Below, piece after piece: positions 50,381 to 63,884 of a stretch of 64,000 bases of DNA. The stretch covers positions 62,001-126,000 of the forward strand of contig VXAZ01003269.1 in NCBI GenBank assembly GCA_013399875.1, given 5' to 3'. Each line of letters begins with the position of its first letter. Position 1 is the stretch's first letter. Both the position numbers and the translations under genes were made by a program. This DNA is from Gymnorhina tibicen (Eukaryota; Chordata; Aves; Passeriformes; Artamidae). The notes below the pieces were generated by a model that was not told where the DNA came from, ran no database searches, and saw only the letters and a program-made list of their open reading frames with translations.

Positions 50381-50434
50381 CTGTCATGCCAACTGACTTC
50401 AATGGCTCTGTCATGCCAACTGGCTTCAATGGTT
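50381..50434. repeat. Tandem duplication, two units of 27 bp
   Basis: CTGTCATGCCAACTGACTTC plus AATGGCT, directly followed by CTGTCATGCCAACTGGCTTC plus AATGGTT. The copies differ at two positions, so the duplication is recent relative to the surroundings or is conserved. Confidence 0.92.
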
Positions 50435-52019
50435 TTGCTTTGAGTCTGAGGCAATAACAGTTTTGCTTCAGAGGAGTAGTCCCTCTGTATGTCCAGCAAC
50501 TGGGTTTCATGGCACCTTATTGTTCTTTCCCTTGTACTCCACTGTGGCTCCTTGGAGGCTCACATGGCACAGCTGCTTTCTGAGCCTGCTTGTATTCCTC
50601 GCATCAGAGCCTAGGGAACTGGGAATGTTGGAAAAACCCAAATCTCATCAATGGGAGGGAAGGTAAGCAGTGACAGTCACTCACTGGATTTTCTGTTGGC
50701 TTGTTTATTTTCAGGTATCTGTGATTGGAGATTGGCAGTGTCTGTCTACCAAAAATCATTGCACTACAATGTCTCCAACTTTGCCTTGTTCTGGTGTTTC
50801 AAGTAACGCATCAGACTTGGTGTCTTTGTAATGAAAATAGGGTTGCTATTTACTTTAATCATAAAATGTGATAAATACGTATTAGCATATATTTCCCTAA
50901 AGGACAGGAAGCACGTATTATCAGATCATCGATGATGGGCTCACTAGGCATGTGATTTGATATGCCTTAAGGCATCCATTTAGATAGTGTAAATTGTGTA
51001 AATTAAGACAATTATCACTATAGCTAACTAATGAGAACTAAGTAAAAGGTTATGCTGTTGTATGACAAAGGTTTTTTTACTATTAATAAAAGTAATTATG
51101 TATAACTATCTTTATTATTTAATTCTTGTTTACTACATATTTTATTTATATTACTTATGTATTGTTATATTTCATTATTATTTTAAAATTTATAAATTTT
51201 ATTTTACTTAACAGAACTGAAGGGATTTGCTGCTGTGATTTAATATTAGGCTTTTAACTTACATTTGCTTTGCAAAACTGCCGTGAAAATTTACTAATAG
51301 AGGAAAGAAGTCCATTAACACCCCTCTTCACAATAGTGACCAGTAAAAATTATAATGCTTACATATTTTAATCGGCTGTCAAAGACAGTCCATTTAGCCT
51401 GAATAACTGGAATTTGAAAAGAATGCTTTGCTTAAAGTCAAGGTAGTCTCCATCAGGAAAATTTCAGACTGCAAAGTCATAGACAGTTTTTGTTATGAGT
51501 TTTAATTTGAGTCTTTCTTAAACTACCCAAGACTGAAAGCAAACACTGGAAAATTAAGAAATAAATTAAAATAAGCTATAATATGCATTGAATCTTAAAG
51601 ATCCCAAATGAAATTAAACAGTAGGTTGGCATCTAGGATTCTAAGGGACTCTTGCCACTACTGATTTAACTGTTTATGGCACTGTCTCTGCCAAACATAT
51701 CTGTTAGTTCAAATGGGGGATCCCATAGCTGCAATTGTGTACTTTGTAGTCCAGCCTAGCTTTATTTCACTTTGTATATATTCAGTCAGCTTGTAAGTTT
51801 TACTAATGAGGTTCTCTGACAAAAAAATCTCTCGGGGGTTACAGTCACATGTCCTGGAAGAAACACATGGCAGACATCATTCTGATAATTTCAAAATTTA
51901 TTCCTAAATACTCAATGGCAAGAGATGCAGAAGACCTTTTGGTTTATCTTGCCTAGCATAGCTGTTTCCTTGAGGAGATGTCCATTGCCTGATCATACAA
52001 AATGAGAACTCATACACGT
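50435..52019. other. Non-coding, very AT-rich stretch
   Basis: Includes an extremely AT-rich part at about 51060-51210. A 67-codon plus-strand frame at 50463-50666 lies in a slightly more GC-rich patch with no recognised domain. Nothing else is seen. Confidence 0.5.
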
Positions 52020-53115
52020 AATATATGGTGTTAGGATGCGTGTATACTAGCCCACACAGGTTAACCCCAACCGACACACAGCACTTGCACAGACACAGGC
52101 AGCACCAACAGCCTCATCCTGTTTACCCTCTCTGTCTGAGCAGGATGGAGGTTCATAGGTGGGAATACACGTACTCACACGTGAGTACACACCTACACGC
52201 AGGGCAGTGTGGCTCCCAACCGCAGCTGGGCTCAGGCACCCAGTCTGCTCAGTAAATGCTCCTGGATCCCAGCCTCCCCAGTTGCTGGTTCCTGGTCATG
52301 TGAATCTGTGGGACCACAGCTCCACTCTGCTTGCTGGTGCTCAGACCCACACACACACACACATATAACAATGTACAGAGCTGACTGACACTCTCCTGTC
52401 CCCAGGAGACCCCAGAAGCTCCCACCCACACACTCGCACACCTGCACTGGCTCCCAGTGCTCCACTGCAGCCAGACAGGCTCCGCCCCTGGTCCCACCTG
52501 GGGCTGGCACAGGGTATCACTCACTGGGGGCTCTCTGGTCACTGGCCCCAGACCCACAGTCCAGCCCAGCTGCTGGCACAAAGATCCACCCTCAGCCAAG
52601 GCTGACACCACCCACCCACGGACCTTTACAACCTTTGTGGGGGCATGGCCAGACAAGCTGCTATTTACACACTTCCAGCTCTGTTTGTCCCCTCGCACCT
52701 TTATTTTCTCACAGTTGTTCCTCCCCAAATCATCTGAATCCGTCCCCTTCTCCACCTCTGGTTTCTTCCCTAAACATCCCCTGGTAAGGCTAATGCAATC
52801 CCAAAACAGGCTTCCCCAGCACCCCATAACACATTCAACACCTCTAGGCAGCAAGTCCATGGTCTGGAAGGGGATATGGAGCTGCTCCTCTTGGCCTATC
52901 ATGATGAGCGTCATATCCGGACACTGGGGCTGAGCCTTTCCTGAGACAGCCCTGAGTTTGGGTTCCCACTTGTCCTGTGCCCCTCTGGGCTTGCAGAGAC
53001 ATGGCTATGATGGGCTGATGACTCCCTGGGGTGCGGAGCTGGGGCACGGTGCTGTTTGAGCTGCTCCATCCGCCGTTGTCTCTGCACTCCTTTGTGAATG
53101 TTTAGATAAGTTTTT
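52020..53115 (-). mobile_element. GC-rich block, probable LTR/retroelement fragment
   Basis: About 1.1 kb of clearly GC-rich sequence, rich in CCCAGC and CACAC motifs, set sharply between very AT-rich flanks. On the minus strand a poly(A) signal AATAAA is at 52705-52700. A short (AC)n run lies at 52348-52362, and an 8-bp inverted repeat (GTACTCAC, GTGAGTAC) at 52171-52188. The longest open frame in the window (221 codons, minus strand, 52249-52914) and a 158-codon plus-strand frame (52457-52933) overlap here. Neither shows a recognisable domain, and long frames are expected in stop-poor GC-rich DNA. Composition and isolation suggest an inserted element such as an LTR or retroviral piece in minus orientation. 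No borders or target duplication could be fixed. Confidence 0.4.
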
Positions 53116-56100
53116 ACACCACATGACATGATATAACATCATATTTGATATTTAAAACACCTATTTAAAATAAATATATTTGGAAACTAAATGTTTTATA
53201 CAAATGCAACTTAGCACAACCCTCTTTCGTTCAATGTGTTTTTTATTAATGCTAAAGAAAACACAACTTCAAAGGAGTCAGCCTGAAGAAGAAACAATTC
53301 AAGATATTTCTTTTTGATTTGATATGAAAATTGCAAAATTAATCACACAAATATCCTATAGTTATCTTCAGTCATAAAATGTACTGTGTTGTGCCTACTG
53401 AGATCGAAACCAGAGAATCTGTTTTAATCAGTTCTCTACACTCTCAAATGTTTTCTGTGTTGCTTTATTACTAATGCCACTTCTTTCAGAAATTGTGTGT
53501 CCCCGAGGCTCTGACAACTTTTAAAAGATGTTTTGACAGCATGGTTCAAAGATGAGAATTAGGGAAAATTCCTATTAATTTCAAGGATGTCAGCTAAAGT
53601 GCCTGAAATTAATCCAGCATCTGGCTGCAGACAGTGGGCTATAACTTGGTAAGATCCCTTTAAAACACCTGAACTGTAGGAAAACTTGTTTGTGCCTGAT
53701 ACACTGCTGTGGCCACACATCACCCTCAAAGCTTTTGTGAAAGGTGAAATCCATACAGAGGGCAGTCATAGAGAAAAGGAATGATTTTCAAAGGCATCCA
53801 TAACTTTTTTAGATGGGATTTTTCACTCACAATGAAAACTCTTGAGGGCAAACACCATGTGTCCAGCTAGCTGCAAACATTCTCACACAATAAAACCAGA
53901 ATCTCTTTGACAATAATTTTTCCAGCCACCAAGAAGCCATGTTACAGAACCCAGTAAATCTACTGAGATTGTCTAGAGAGCTCTTCAGGGAAGCCAGAAT
54001 AATATAATCTTCAACAGCTTCTCTGTCTAAGCTTCCTTCTATCCTTGATGTACTTTTCCTTTGTGGCCAACATCAGGTAGTACATCCCTATTCCCTGATG
54101 CTGAACTCTTTGGATCTTGTTTATTTTCACTGCCATCTTATAACCTTCTATCAATCTTATGATGACATTTTGAAATGCACTGCAATAATTTTCTGGACTG
54201 TTGTAACACTTCACACAAAATGAGGGTGGGGGGCACTGTTATTTTTATTTGTCGTTTTTGTTGTTTGGCCATTGCCCTTTTTTGTAGATCTCATTTTTTC
54301 TCATCAGATTTTTTTTTTTTTAACTTCACAGAAATGCATGCTGAGGACAGCTAAATTTAGGTATATTTCTTTATCTGAAACTGATATTACGCTCTCAGAA
54401 CCAACAACTTTAACTGCTAACAGAAATGCACAATAACCTCCTGGATATGTTTCATCTCTTCATGGAACAGCATGGACACTTCTAGTAGAAGAACCTCTGT
54501 TTTCAGGTGCATCAACACAGAAATCTGGCAAGTATTCTGTGTTCTCTGCCTGCTCTTTTCTAACAAAAGAGTTGTACACACACTCTCATCCAAGCACACA
54601 CGAATAAAAGGACTTACAAGTTCATTAATTAATAAGGGCAAATTATAGAAGCATTTGTGGAAAAGGCATAAATACAAGATAGAGGAGAGGATAACAGATG
54701 AGTTTCACTCTCAGGGGACAAGTTTGATTGTATCATAGTTACATGTACATAGCCCAGAATTTTGAGTGATATTTTTTTGAAATATGCACATCTTAGATTT
54801 TACAAGGTATTGAATGTCTTAAATGTTTGTTTCCAAGTCTTTCTTTCCTATAAATTATTTTAAGGGACTGTAATCCCATGGTGCTGATGGCCCATGACTT
54901 CACTTTCACTGCCCATTGAGAACTGGACCATTGCTCTCTTCAACAATATTGTAACTTAATTCAAATAAAAACCTATGGAGCTCCTTCAATATAATATCAC
55001 AGAAATGGTTGCTGGGATCAGTAGAAAGGATTTTAATATATGACTTTAACTTGGATAGGCATGATGTTTATCTGTAAAGATTACAAGGGACTTAAAAGCA
55101 GCAGCATCAAGCAGTATTTTATTCTATCAGGACATATTCTTATATTGTGAACACTGATCACAATATTCAACCTTATGAATAAGCAACTAAAAATGTATTT
55201 CTTTTATGTACATTCAAAATACAATCTGTGTAATCAGAATCAACTGGCTAATGTATCAGTCTGTGTTAGTACACTATTTGGCAAGAAGGAAGCTTCAGGG
55301 AATATCCAACAGTTTCACAAGTGTGAATGGATGAAAGTGAAAATTGAAAGTACATTCTGTTAACCAAGTATATGGTTATCCTTTAGGATGCAATTTGGCA
55401 AATCTTTTACTCTAGTCCTTCCTCTTTTTTCATTTAAATTTACATTTACTCAATATAAGCCCCAATAAGGTACAATTAAATCTATTCAGATCACGCAGAA
55501 GAGTGCACTGTGTGTGAGATTTGAAGAAGGAAAAAAGATTGCTTAAAATAAAGTAAAGCTCAGCTGTGCTGCAAGTAGGAGCCAAAGAAATAAATAATCA
55601 GCAAAAATGAGTTGTGTTTGTAATTCAGCAAGAAGACTATATTAAAATAGTTAATATCTTAGAGGGAAAAAAATGAAGTCAAGAAATCCAGAAATAATTT
55701 GCATGAATTTTCCATAGAGACATATCTGCACACTCATATTTCAAACTACTTCTAATACTCCCAACGCTTTTCTGAACTTGCTTGTTCAAAGCCTCTGCAT
55801 GTTCAATGTTGTCTCATATCAAAGATTGTTCTGGAAAGAAGTTGGCAGGTTCCGCACTGGTTCATTTTAGAAGCATGAATACCATTCATTAGAATAGCTT
55901 TTGAAATTAATTGCTTGCAGCATTTGGGTGAATGGTGCATTTGTAGCTCATGTAAATCATTCATTCTTCACTTGCTTAGTTTCACATCTTTTTGGAGATA
56001 GCTGCAGTCCATGGCTTGAACCCCAAAACATAGTAGTGGTGGTACAGTTAATAAAAGTAATATCATGTGTTCGGATATCACTAATAGAAAACCCAGCAGC

Positions 56101-58624
56101 TGGTGCCTCTTATCAATACTCAAGACAGAAAATGCCTCCACATTATAAGAGAATTATCTGATAAATTGCATTGCACAATCAATTCCGAACCATATTTTTG
56201 GCAGTCTATGATTAGCCAACAGCTCATGATCATTAAGCATGCCCCAGAAGATAATATCTAGGAATTTGTTAAGAAAAGACTGCCTTCCCTAAAGAAGTTT
56301 AAACCCTGTATTGTCAGCTTTTCTATCCCCTTACCACAAAAAGCTGGTTGGTCCTGCACATTATGCTCTTTTATACTGAAAACTAGTGTCAATCCAGATA
56401 GTTTCCTGATTTTTACTCCTAAAATATAGTACAGGTGCAAATGTTTGTGCATAGAATTCTAATTCAACTGGGGCTGCAAATATACATGGGAACTTTTCAT
56501 GGGGCAAATCAAATCTGAAAATGTAGCAAAAGCATGTTATAATTTAAATAAATCCAGTCTTTTCATTCTTAAAACCAGTGGAATTGTCAAAATTTGTGGG
56601 TTTGGTCCCTTCTAAATGATTCGTATGTAGGCTGAAGTCACTGAAAAAGAAAATCACTCTTGCAGCAAAGGTGAAGTTAAGGCTATGTCTGCATTAGGAA
56701 GAAGTGCAGTCCAGTCACTGCAAATCTGTAGAGAGAAAAAGCAATTAGGGCTTTGCATTTATGCTATATGACTTTCAGGGGTTGCTACTTCAGACTAATA
56801 TGGTTCTGACCCTCTGAACTGACTTCCTGTGTGCAGCTGGATCACAGGCTTTGTATTTTCGTTGAACCAATGTACAGGAGCTAGAGGTGACTGGGACAGT
56901 CACTGGAAAAATGCACTTCTGATCTAAAGACAAAATCCTAATGTAAATAATCTCTTAATGCTGAAGAGAACAGAGCCCACCAAAATTCAGACATTTCGAT
57001 TTGGTTCGCACTTTTGACCCATCTGAATTGATAGACCCCTTCAGAAAGATGGTCCAAACCACTGGTTCAAAGAGAAGGAGCTTTAATTCTTGTTTACCAG
57101 GACAATTTCACTTTGCATACCTAATTAAACACCCACTGAACTAGGGGTGAGATTTAAGATCACTCACTTCTTAAGTGAGGGTGATAAATTAAATATTAAT
57201 TATGCAAGGACATTCATTGTTCACAGCAGAAAGTAGGTCTCTTTTTTTTTTTTAATGTCCTAACCAGGCCACAGAATTACTCACAATAAATATTTCAGTG
57301 TACTACACAAGGTGAATTTTCTTCAGCAGGACAGACTGAGAGCAACTCTCTGCAGAACACCTGAAAAATAGTATTTTGACTCCTCAGAGCACCAGCAACA
57401 GCATCTACATCTACCATCTACAGCACCAGCAATAGCAGAGAGCTGTATTCCCAGATTCAGGTACAGACTGTAATTTAATGACTTGACCACTTAACTGCTA
57501 GAATAGAGGTGGACTCAAAGTCCCTTAAGCAGAAAAGCATTTACATCCAAGTCCCCTCTAGATACTTTCAAAAAACGAAGGTGCTTCCTACTCCTCGGCA
57601 TCTGCACACATCTAGTGCTCCATCTCTTTTGCCTTTGCACATGTTTAACTATGTAATAGAAGTAACTGGAATTTTATAGTAAAAAGTAAAAACATGAAGT
57701 GAGAGTGATGTTTGTACCTCTACTGAGTCCTTATGAAACGGGGTTTGTTCAGAAACCTTTTTTCATTATAATTACCATCAATTTCAAGGCAAAGAAGGCA
57801 TGAAGAGGAACTGAATACTATAGCATATCATTTTACCCACCTCACTGGCAGGAGGGATGCAAGTGAGGTACACAACAGCCAAATTAAGTCATTGTGTCTA
57901 TATGAATTATGGATGGCTTAACTGGTATTTTCTGAAATTATATTCAATTCAATTATTATTGGAGTTGCACTGCTGTTTTAATAAATAATCATTGAAATGT
58001 GTTGCAGCTATGTATCATCTTTTAATTTCACTATCTTTTTAGAAGCCTCAGAGCATTCTTAACTAAGAATTTAAGTCTAATTTTGCATTTCTGCATAATA
58101 GGATGAATATTAACATCAAATACTAATACTCTAGGATTGTACAGCCTTCATACTTTCCCCACCTTGTGCCTTTTTCTCTTCATAAATATACAAGAAGCCA
58201 TCTCACTGCTCTGTTTGAAATCTCTTCTTAACACTTGGTTCTTCTGAAATGCCTTTAAAAACCCATGGAAAAGACTAAGGAATAAGTGTTCTGTGACCTC
58301 TCTTTTTCACGGGACTCTCATAATTACCCTTACAGTGGGTATTTCACACCATATCAAATCTTCTCATTTAACACAGCATTTAAGGAAACAGAGTTTGCCT
58401 AGAAGGTTTGCAGAGCATGAAATTTCTTTCTCTTTCAGTACTACACAGCCATGGCTATCCAGCCCCACTGTGACCAGCAGGCAAATACTGCAGCTGTGGC
58501 CATACTCATTTCCTTACAGGAAGCCAGAGATCCTCCCTGTCTATCCTCACGTGGTCAAGTCCTCTGCTGCTCCCAAGAGCAACAGAAGCTGAAGGTCAAT
58601 AGGATAAGGAGCCAGGAAGGAGTT
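53116..58624. other. Non-coding stretch
   Basis: AT-rich DNA with no recognised family. It holds T-runs at about 54309-54320 and 57241-57253, and an imperfect repeat of CAGCACCAGCAA around 57385-57435. A patch at 58440-58624 is more GC-rich (99- and 62-codon frames, no domain). Confidence 0.5.
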
Positions 58625-58656
58625 TTGGTGCTTCTTTGACTATTCAGAAGCACCAA
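58625..58656. repeat. Perfect 11-bp inverted repeat (hairpin)
   Basis: TTGGTGCTTCT, a 10-base loop, then AGAAGCACCAA, the exact reverse complement. No terminator logic applies in a vertebrate genome, and no known small-RNA family is recognised. Confidence 0.85.
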
Positions 58657-59939
58657 TGCTGTTGCAAGGCAGCATAAGAAGGGGTTTAACAGGGAGGTAA
58701 AAGCACCCTGGGTTCTACTACACTGCTATGATGTGCACTGGCTCCCAAGTGTCTCCCTGTGACAGTGATAACCCCCTCTCTCAAGTGCAGGTAATGCTTT
58801 CCTATGCCTGTCTCTCCCTTGCTGCCTAACACACAGTGAAGCTGATTTCTAACACCTTGTTTCTAGCATCTCATCTTCTAAAGGCAGTATCCATGTTGTG
58901 AATGGTGACACCTCTTCCCCCGCAGATCAGAGTTCCCACTAAAGGTAGATCGGTCAGATTTTCAATGTATTTCATAAAAAAATCCTGCAAACAGTATGCA
59001 CCATTATACATACATACATATTTGCATCTATTGAATGCAGGAACATTAGGAGCACTATATATGTGTAGTCACTAATTTATCATTGAAAATTCAAAGGAAT
59101 TTGTTTAATTTACTGTGCTTTTGAACTAAAGTAATACTTGTATGTTTAAATATTTGTCATCATTTAGTTGTGATCATGATATAGATTGTCTCAGGGAATG
59201 GACAGTACTCAGTTTAAAATACATAATGATGACCTACAGAATGCAAATTACAGACCAGACAAATGTGTTGACATAATGTTCAAATCAAGGTTAATCATAA
59301 TTTATGCCATGAAATGGAAAGCAATATCTATTCTTCCCCAGACTTTTTTCTTGTGTTTTGTGAAGAATTTTTCTTGGTTATTTTTTTTCCTTCCAGAAGT
59401 GCAAACTTCTTCCTGTCAGCGATTATGCTTGCTTTGCACAGTAGAGGACAGCATGCATTTTTTCTTTTACTGCTGACTCTATCCACATTTTGCCTGATAT
59501 GCTTTTCCATCCTCACCTTCACCTTCTGCACCCTGAGAACATAAAAGATAAAAAATAGATTAAATGCAAGGCAGCTAAAGAAATGGGGATGATCACACAG
59601 GTTTGCTTTCCTGTGCTCCAGCAAAAAGAATCTCTGATATACATGTGGGGTTCACCTGAAAATGTATGACTGCACTACAGAATGCAAATCCAAATTTGTC
59701 TTAGTCTCTTATTATTGACATTTACTAATTGAAAGTAAATATAACATTTGACATGTATAAAGGGAGCAGAATCTGACCTCCAAAACCTCTGGAACATTCA
59801 AGTTTTGGTATGGACCGTGATTGTTGTCTGACTAAGATCCTTTAAGACTCTTCTAAAACAATTGTATTCTGCAACATTAATTTTTAGTGCATGTTGCAAA
59901 GAAAATGTTTATTTTGCATAACAGAATATATTCGTCTTC
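58657..59939. other. Non-coding stretch
   Basis: No recognised repeat. Overlapping frames of 76-98 codons on both strands at 59186-59624 are compositional and have no known domain. Confidence 0.5.
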
Positions 59940-60035
59940 TGATTTTTATCTATTATTTTTATTTTATATACTATTAATACTTTATCTACTATTATTACTG
60001 TTATTATTTTATCTACTATTTATCTATTACTTTAG
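59940..60035. repeat. Cryptic simple repeat, TTATCTATTA-rich
   Basis: A low-complexity stretch made of TATTA, TTATT and ATCTACTAT units. The Leu/Tyr-rich plus-strand frame at 59887-60123 is produced by this composition. Confidence 0.75.
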
Positions 60036-61450
60036 ATACCCTAAAGGATTTTTTTGTCCTCATATTTTAAAGTATGAAGAGAATTACCTCCCCCCCAAAT
60101 ATACTTTCTTTTTCATCATATAAGAAATAGATGTACATATCAATATATGTTTTGGCATTGATTTCTACCGGGAGTGTTGATTAATGAACTGCTGTAGCAC
60201 TGACACTCTCACTGTTTCCATGTATGTGTGTTTGCATCTCTGAGATAGAGACCTTTTCTCTCTCTATTTTCTCTCTTTTTCTGGCAAACTGAGCAGAAGG
60301 ATCTATTTTTTGACAGGCTGCCACTCTCAAGAGGGCATAAAATCTGCATTTCCTTTCATCTCTCTGGATTAGTGGATTATCCTGCAGTCTGCTTGGTGAC
60401 TGAGATACTTTATACCCTTCATCTTTGAGTTCTTAAAACTAATATAACAACCACAGGTGTGTTTCTAAGATTTGGCACATGTTGGAGAGTGAGAGGTTTT
60501 ATCGCATGGCTGATTGGTATCTTAAAAATCTCAATTTTTTTTCACAGAGACCTCATTTTAGCAACCAACAGTATCATAATAAGAAAGTCACACTTTTTGT
60601 TTTTGCTTCATTTTGTGATAAAAGCACATCAAACAACAAAGTTGGAAGCCTGCCTCTATTATTTGATCTAGTTTCAGAAGGGAGGAGAGATGGGAGACTA
60701 CAGAAGAAAAGAAGAGAATTAATTAGAGCAGCAAAAACTGTGTAAAGAGGAGGGTTTCTATGATGGTCTCAAGTGTAATGCTGAAATAGGAAACAAAATT
60801 TAATTTAAGAAAAAAAACACAATAAAACCTTTAGAAGAAAGTTCTGTTCCAGTTAACTCTCTCCCAACTTCAATCTACTAATCAAATTCTAACAGGTCTA
60901 AAGGAAAGGACTTGCCATCACCCCCACAGCACAAACAAATACCAAAGCAACTGGGAAAAGCAGATTGGGTATCTTGCCATTCCCTACTGCCAGCCATGGC
61001 CCTCTCTGTTCACCCTGGCTCTCACCCTCACCTAGAGAACCTTAGTGAGCCTGGACCAGGTTTTCTGAGCCAAGTATGTGGCAGCACTGTGGGTTTCCTG
61101 CAGATGTTTCAGGCAGGTAAAACCAGCCAGAGACCAGAGATGAGGAGCAAAAAAACAACAACAAAAATTCAGAACTATCAAATGAACAGAAAAATGAAAA
61201 TTAAAAATGCCTACAGAACAGGATTTTAATATTGGATCTCAGAAAGGCCGAAATTTAACAGTTCTCTGTAGTTTTAGGTATGATCTTTCTTTTTCTAGGT
61301 CTTTCATTTTTAAATCAATCCCTTCTCCTATTTTTATACTCAGTTGCTAATCTATTTTATCAATAATTAAATTCTGTCATCTATCACAGAATGTAAGAGT
61401 CAATTAATTTCTTATCTGTGTTTCTTAAATACCTCATTGAACATTTTTTT
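60036..61450. other. Non-coding stretch
   Basis: AT-rich. Frames of 70-105 codons (for example 60912-61229 plus) show no domain. It ends with a T-run that abuts the next LTR. Confidence 0.5.
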
Positions 61451-62012
61451 TGTCCTGGTTTCTGCTGGGGTAGAGCAAATTCTTTTTCCTAGTAGCTGGT
61501 GCAGTGCTGTGGTTTGGATTTAGGATGAGAACACTCTTGGTGACACACTGATGTTTCAGTTGTTGCTGAGCAGGGGTTACACAAAGTCAAGGCCTTTTCT
61601 GCTCCTCACCCCACCACACCAGTAAGCAGGCTGGGAGTGCACAGGAAGCTGGGAGGGGATGGAGGTGAGACCACTGACCCCAGCTGACCAAAGGGATATC
61701 CCAAACTACATGGCAACATGCTGAACAATAAAACTGAGGGGAGCTGGCTGGGAGGGTGGCAGCCTGCTGGTTGGGGACGGGCTGGGCATCACTCACTGGG
61801 GGGTGAGCAATTGCATTGGCCATCACTTGTTTTGTATGCTCTCTTATTATCAGTATTATTATTATTTTCTCTTCCCTTTTCTGTCCTCTCAAACTGACTT
61901 TATCTCAAACAATACATTTTACCTTTTTTTCCTGATTCTCTCCCTCATTCCACTATGGGGGGAGTGAGAAAACAGCTGTGTGTTTTGCTACCTGCCAGGT
62001 TAAACCGTGACA
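61451..62012 (+). mobile_element. Solo LTR of an avian ERVL-type retrovirus, 562 bp
   Basis: It starts with TGTCCTGGTTTCTGCTGGGG and ends with GGTTAAACCGTGACA, so it has TG...CA ends. The inner blocks follow a common avian LTR in order: CCTAGTAGCTGGTGCAGTGC, CACTGATGTTTCAGTTGTTG, GGAAGCTGGGAGGGG, CCAAAGGGATATCCCA, GGGCATCACTCACTG, GAGCAATTGCATTGGCCATC, then CTTTATCTCAA and CTATGGGGGGAGTGAG. The flanks are TTTTT (61446-61450) and TTTTG (62013-62017). This fits a 5-bp target duplication with one change, though the T-run makes it weak evidence. The usual TATA is reduced to CAATAAAA near 61726, and the expected polyadenylation hexamer before CTGACTTTATC appears as CTCAAA. It is probably inactive. 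The 101-codon minus-strand frame here is incidental. Confidence 0.85.
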
Positions 62013-63884
62013 TTTTGTTTCCATATAACCTCTAATGATTCCTAATCTTTTCGAACTGCTCTGTCACATATTTAATCTTTTATGTATGTGCTTCTCAACA
62101 AAGATCTAAATTCTGCTCACGCCCTGCATTTGGAGTTCAGCTGAGATTTACATAGCATCTAATGTATGTCCTGTCCCTGTCTGTAACCGTGATCATCATT
62201 CATTATGGGGCAGGCTGAAAGTCTCTGAGATCTTTTGGGAATTTTATTATTTATTTCTGGTAGTGCCAGCAATGTTTGGAGCATTTTTGGATATACAAGA
62301 CCAAACAGCCATTTCCCAAAGGTCATACAGTCTCTGAAGAGAACAAGCCCAGAGAAGAAAAAACCAAAGGGATGTTTGTACAAATCTCCTAGCTAACTCT
62401 ACTAAGTGAGTAGCAAGATGTAGCAAAACCTGTGTACTCTAACTATGGACACAATAATTTAGGGAATAAAATGCTGTCTTGTAATTATGCTCATTGCATT
62501 ATTAAGTTTTGGGGCTTTTTGTTACACTTTATAGTTTTATCCCTTAAAACAATTAGATATTAATTTTTTGGTTTCCACATTTTCGAAAGAAAAATTATTG
62601 TAAATATTTAGGAAATTATTTTAGACGTTGATGCTAAATGACACTTAATTACATGCTTAATTTTCAGAATGCCCTAGTATAATTGAAACATGAATAAAGG
62701 CTTTAGTAGCACTCAAGAATAAAGACAATGTCTAAAGATGGTTGCTGAGCAAGCCAAACTAAATAAAAGTGGTTGATGGGAAGTAAAACCCTCATTTTTT
62801 AGGCCTGGCAAGACAAGAAACAAAAACCATAAGTTTTAAAGCTGAAAATAGATTGCTATAGCATGGGCCTAACATATGGCTTAGAGAACAGCTCAGACAA
62901 GGAAACATGATACAAGACTCAAGCAGGTGAAATGAGCGAGAGCTAGCTTTAAGTGCACTACTCTTTACATTGATATCTCAGTTTGATATCTGTAGTAAGA
63001 CACTAGAAACAATGAGAACAGAAAAAAAGCAAAAAACTGAAAGAATTGATATATTATTTAGGAATGAGAATGAGGAAAGGACAAAAAGTTGCCAACAGTA
63101 CAGCATGAGATAGCAATTAAAATAGGGAAAGAACTAGAAAATACGTTACCTTCCTTGAGACAGTCCAGAAGCATGAACAATTGGAAAGGGAGTGAAACAT
63201 GTATTGAGATAAAGCAGGCTAAGAAAAAGGCACCATCAACCACTGCAGCTGTGGCATTTAACACTTGGCAAAGTCCATTGTCACTCACAAGAAAATAGCT
63301 TCAGTAGCCTGCAAGTTCACACCTAGAAAGTTTATTTGCAAAGTGATTATTTCAAATTTCAACTAAGACAATATAGCTGAAATATTTAAAAATGCATTCT
63401 TTGCTTCTATGCATTTCCTTGACATTGTTGCAATGTAATCAGCATTCTGTGCCAAGATCAGTGATGGAACTTTGTGAACACTGCAGGGCTGCGACACACT
63501 TAACAATAAAAAGGTCCATTTAAGAAGTACAGAATACTCACTATTTTCCCTTTTTAACTATCAGCTTTATTTGGCCATTATTATCATAAATTTGCATTAT
63601 ATTATACAGATTCATAAATAATTCCAAATGTAAAATAACCAGAAGTTATTAAATTGGGAGGTAGGTGCTCCCATGAGAGAACTGCATGAAAGATGCAAGA
63701 AGACTCACATTGTGAAAAAAGGCAGCTGTTATTAGGTTAACAAATGTCTAGTCCCAGATACTGCCAGCTGCTTTCATCCAACAGCAGGACCTGTAAGTTC
63801 TGCTGCATGGCCTGACCATAGTTACTGACTCTCTCTTTTAATCTTCCTGACTTAGCAGACAGAGTAAGCTGAGTCAACAAGGGG
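62013..63884. other. Non-coding stretch
   Basis: AT-rich sequence with no recognised family. Frames at 62159-62383 (minus) and 63058-63298 (both strands) are chance-level. The stretch from 63737 to the LTR start has an open minus-strand reading but no recognised protein. Confidence 0.5.

Noticed and set aside
52171..52188. 8-bp inverted repeat as a regulatory palindrome
   Set aside because: It is embedded in CA/GT-rich low-complexity sequence where such palindromes arise easily.
52249..52914. 221-codon minus-strand frame as a gene
   Set aside because: It lies in stop-poor GC-rich DNA, overlaps a long frame on the other strand, includes a CA-repeat-derived Val/Cys run and has no recognisable domain.
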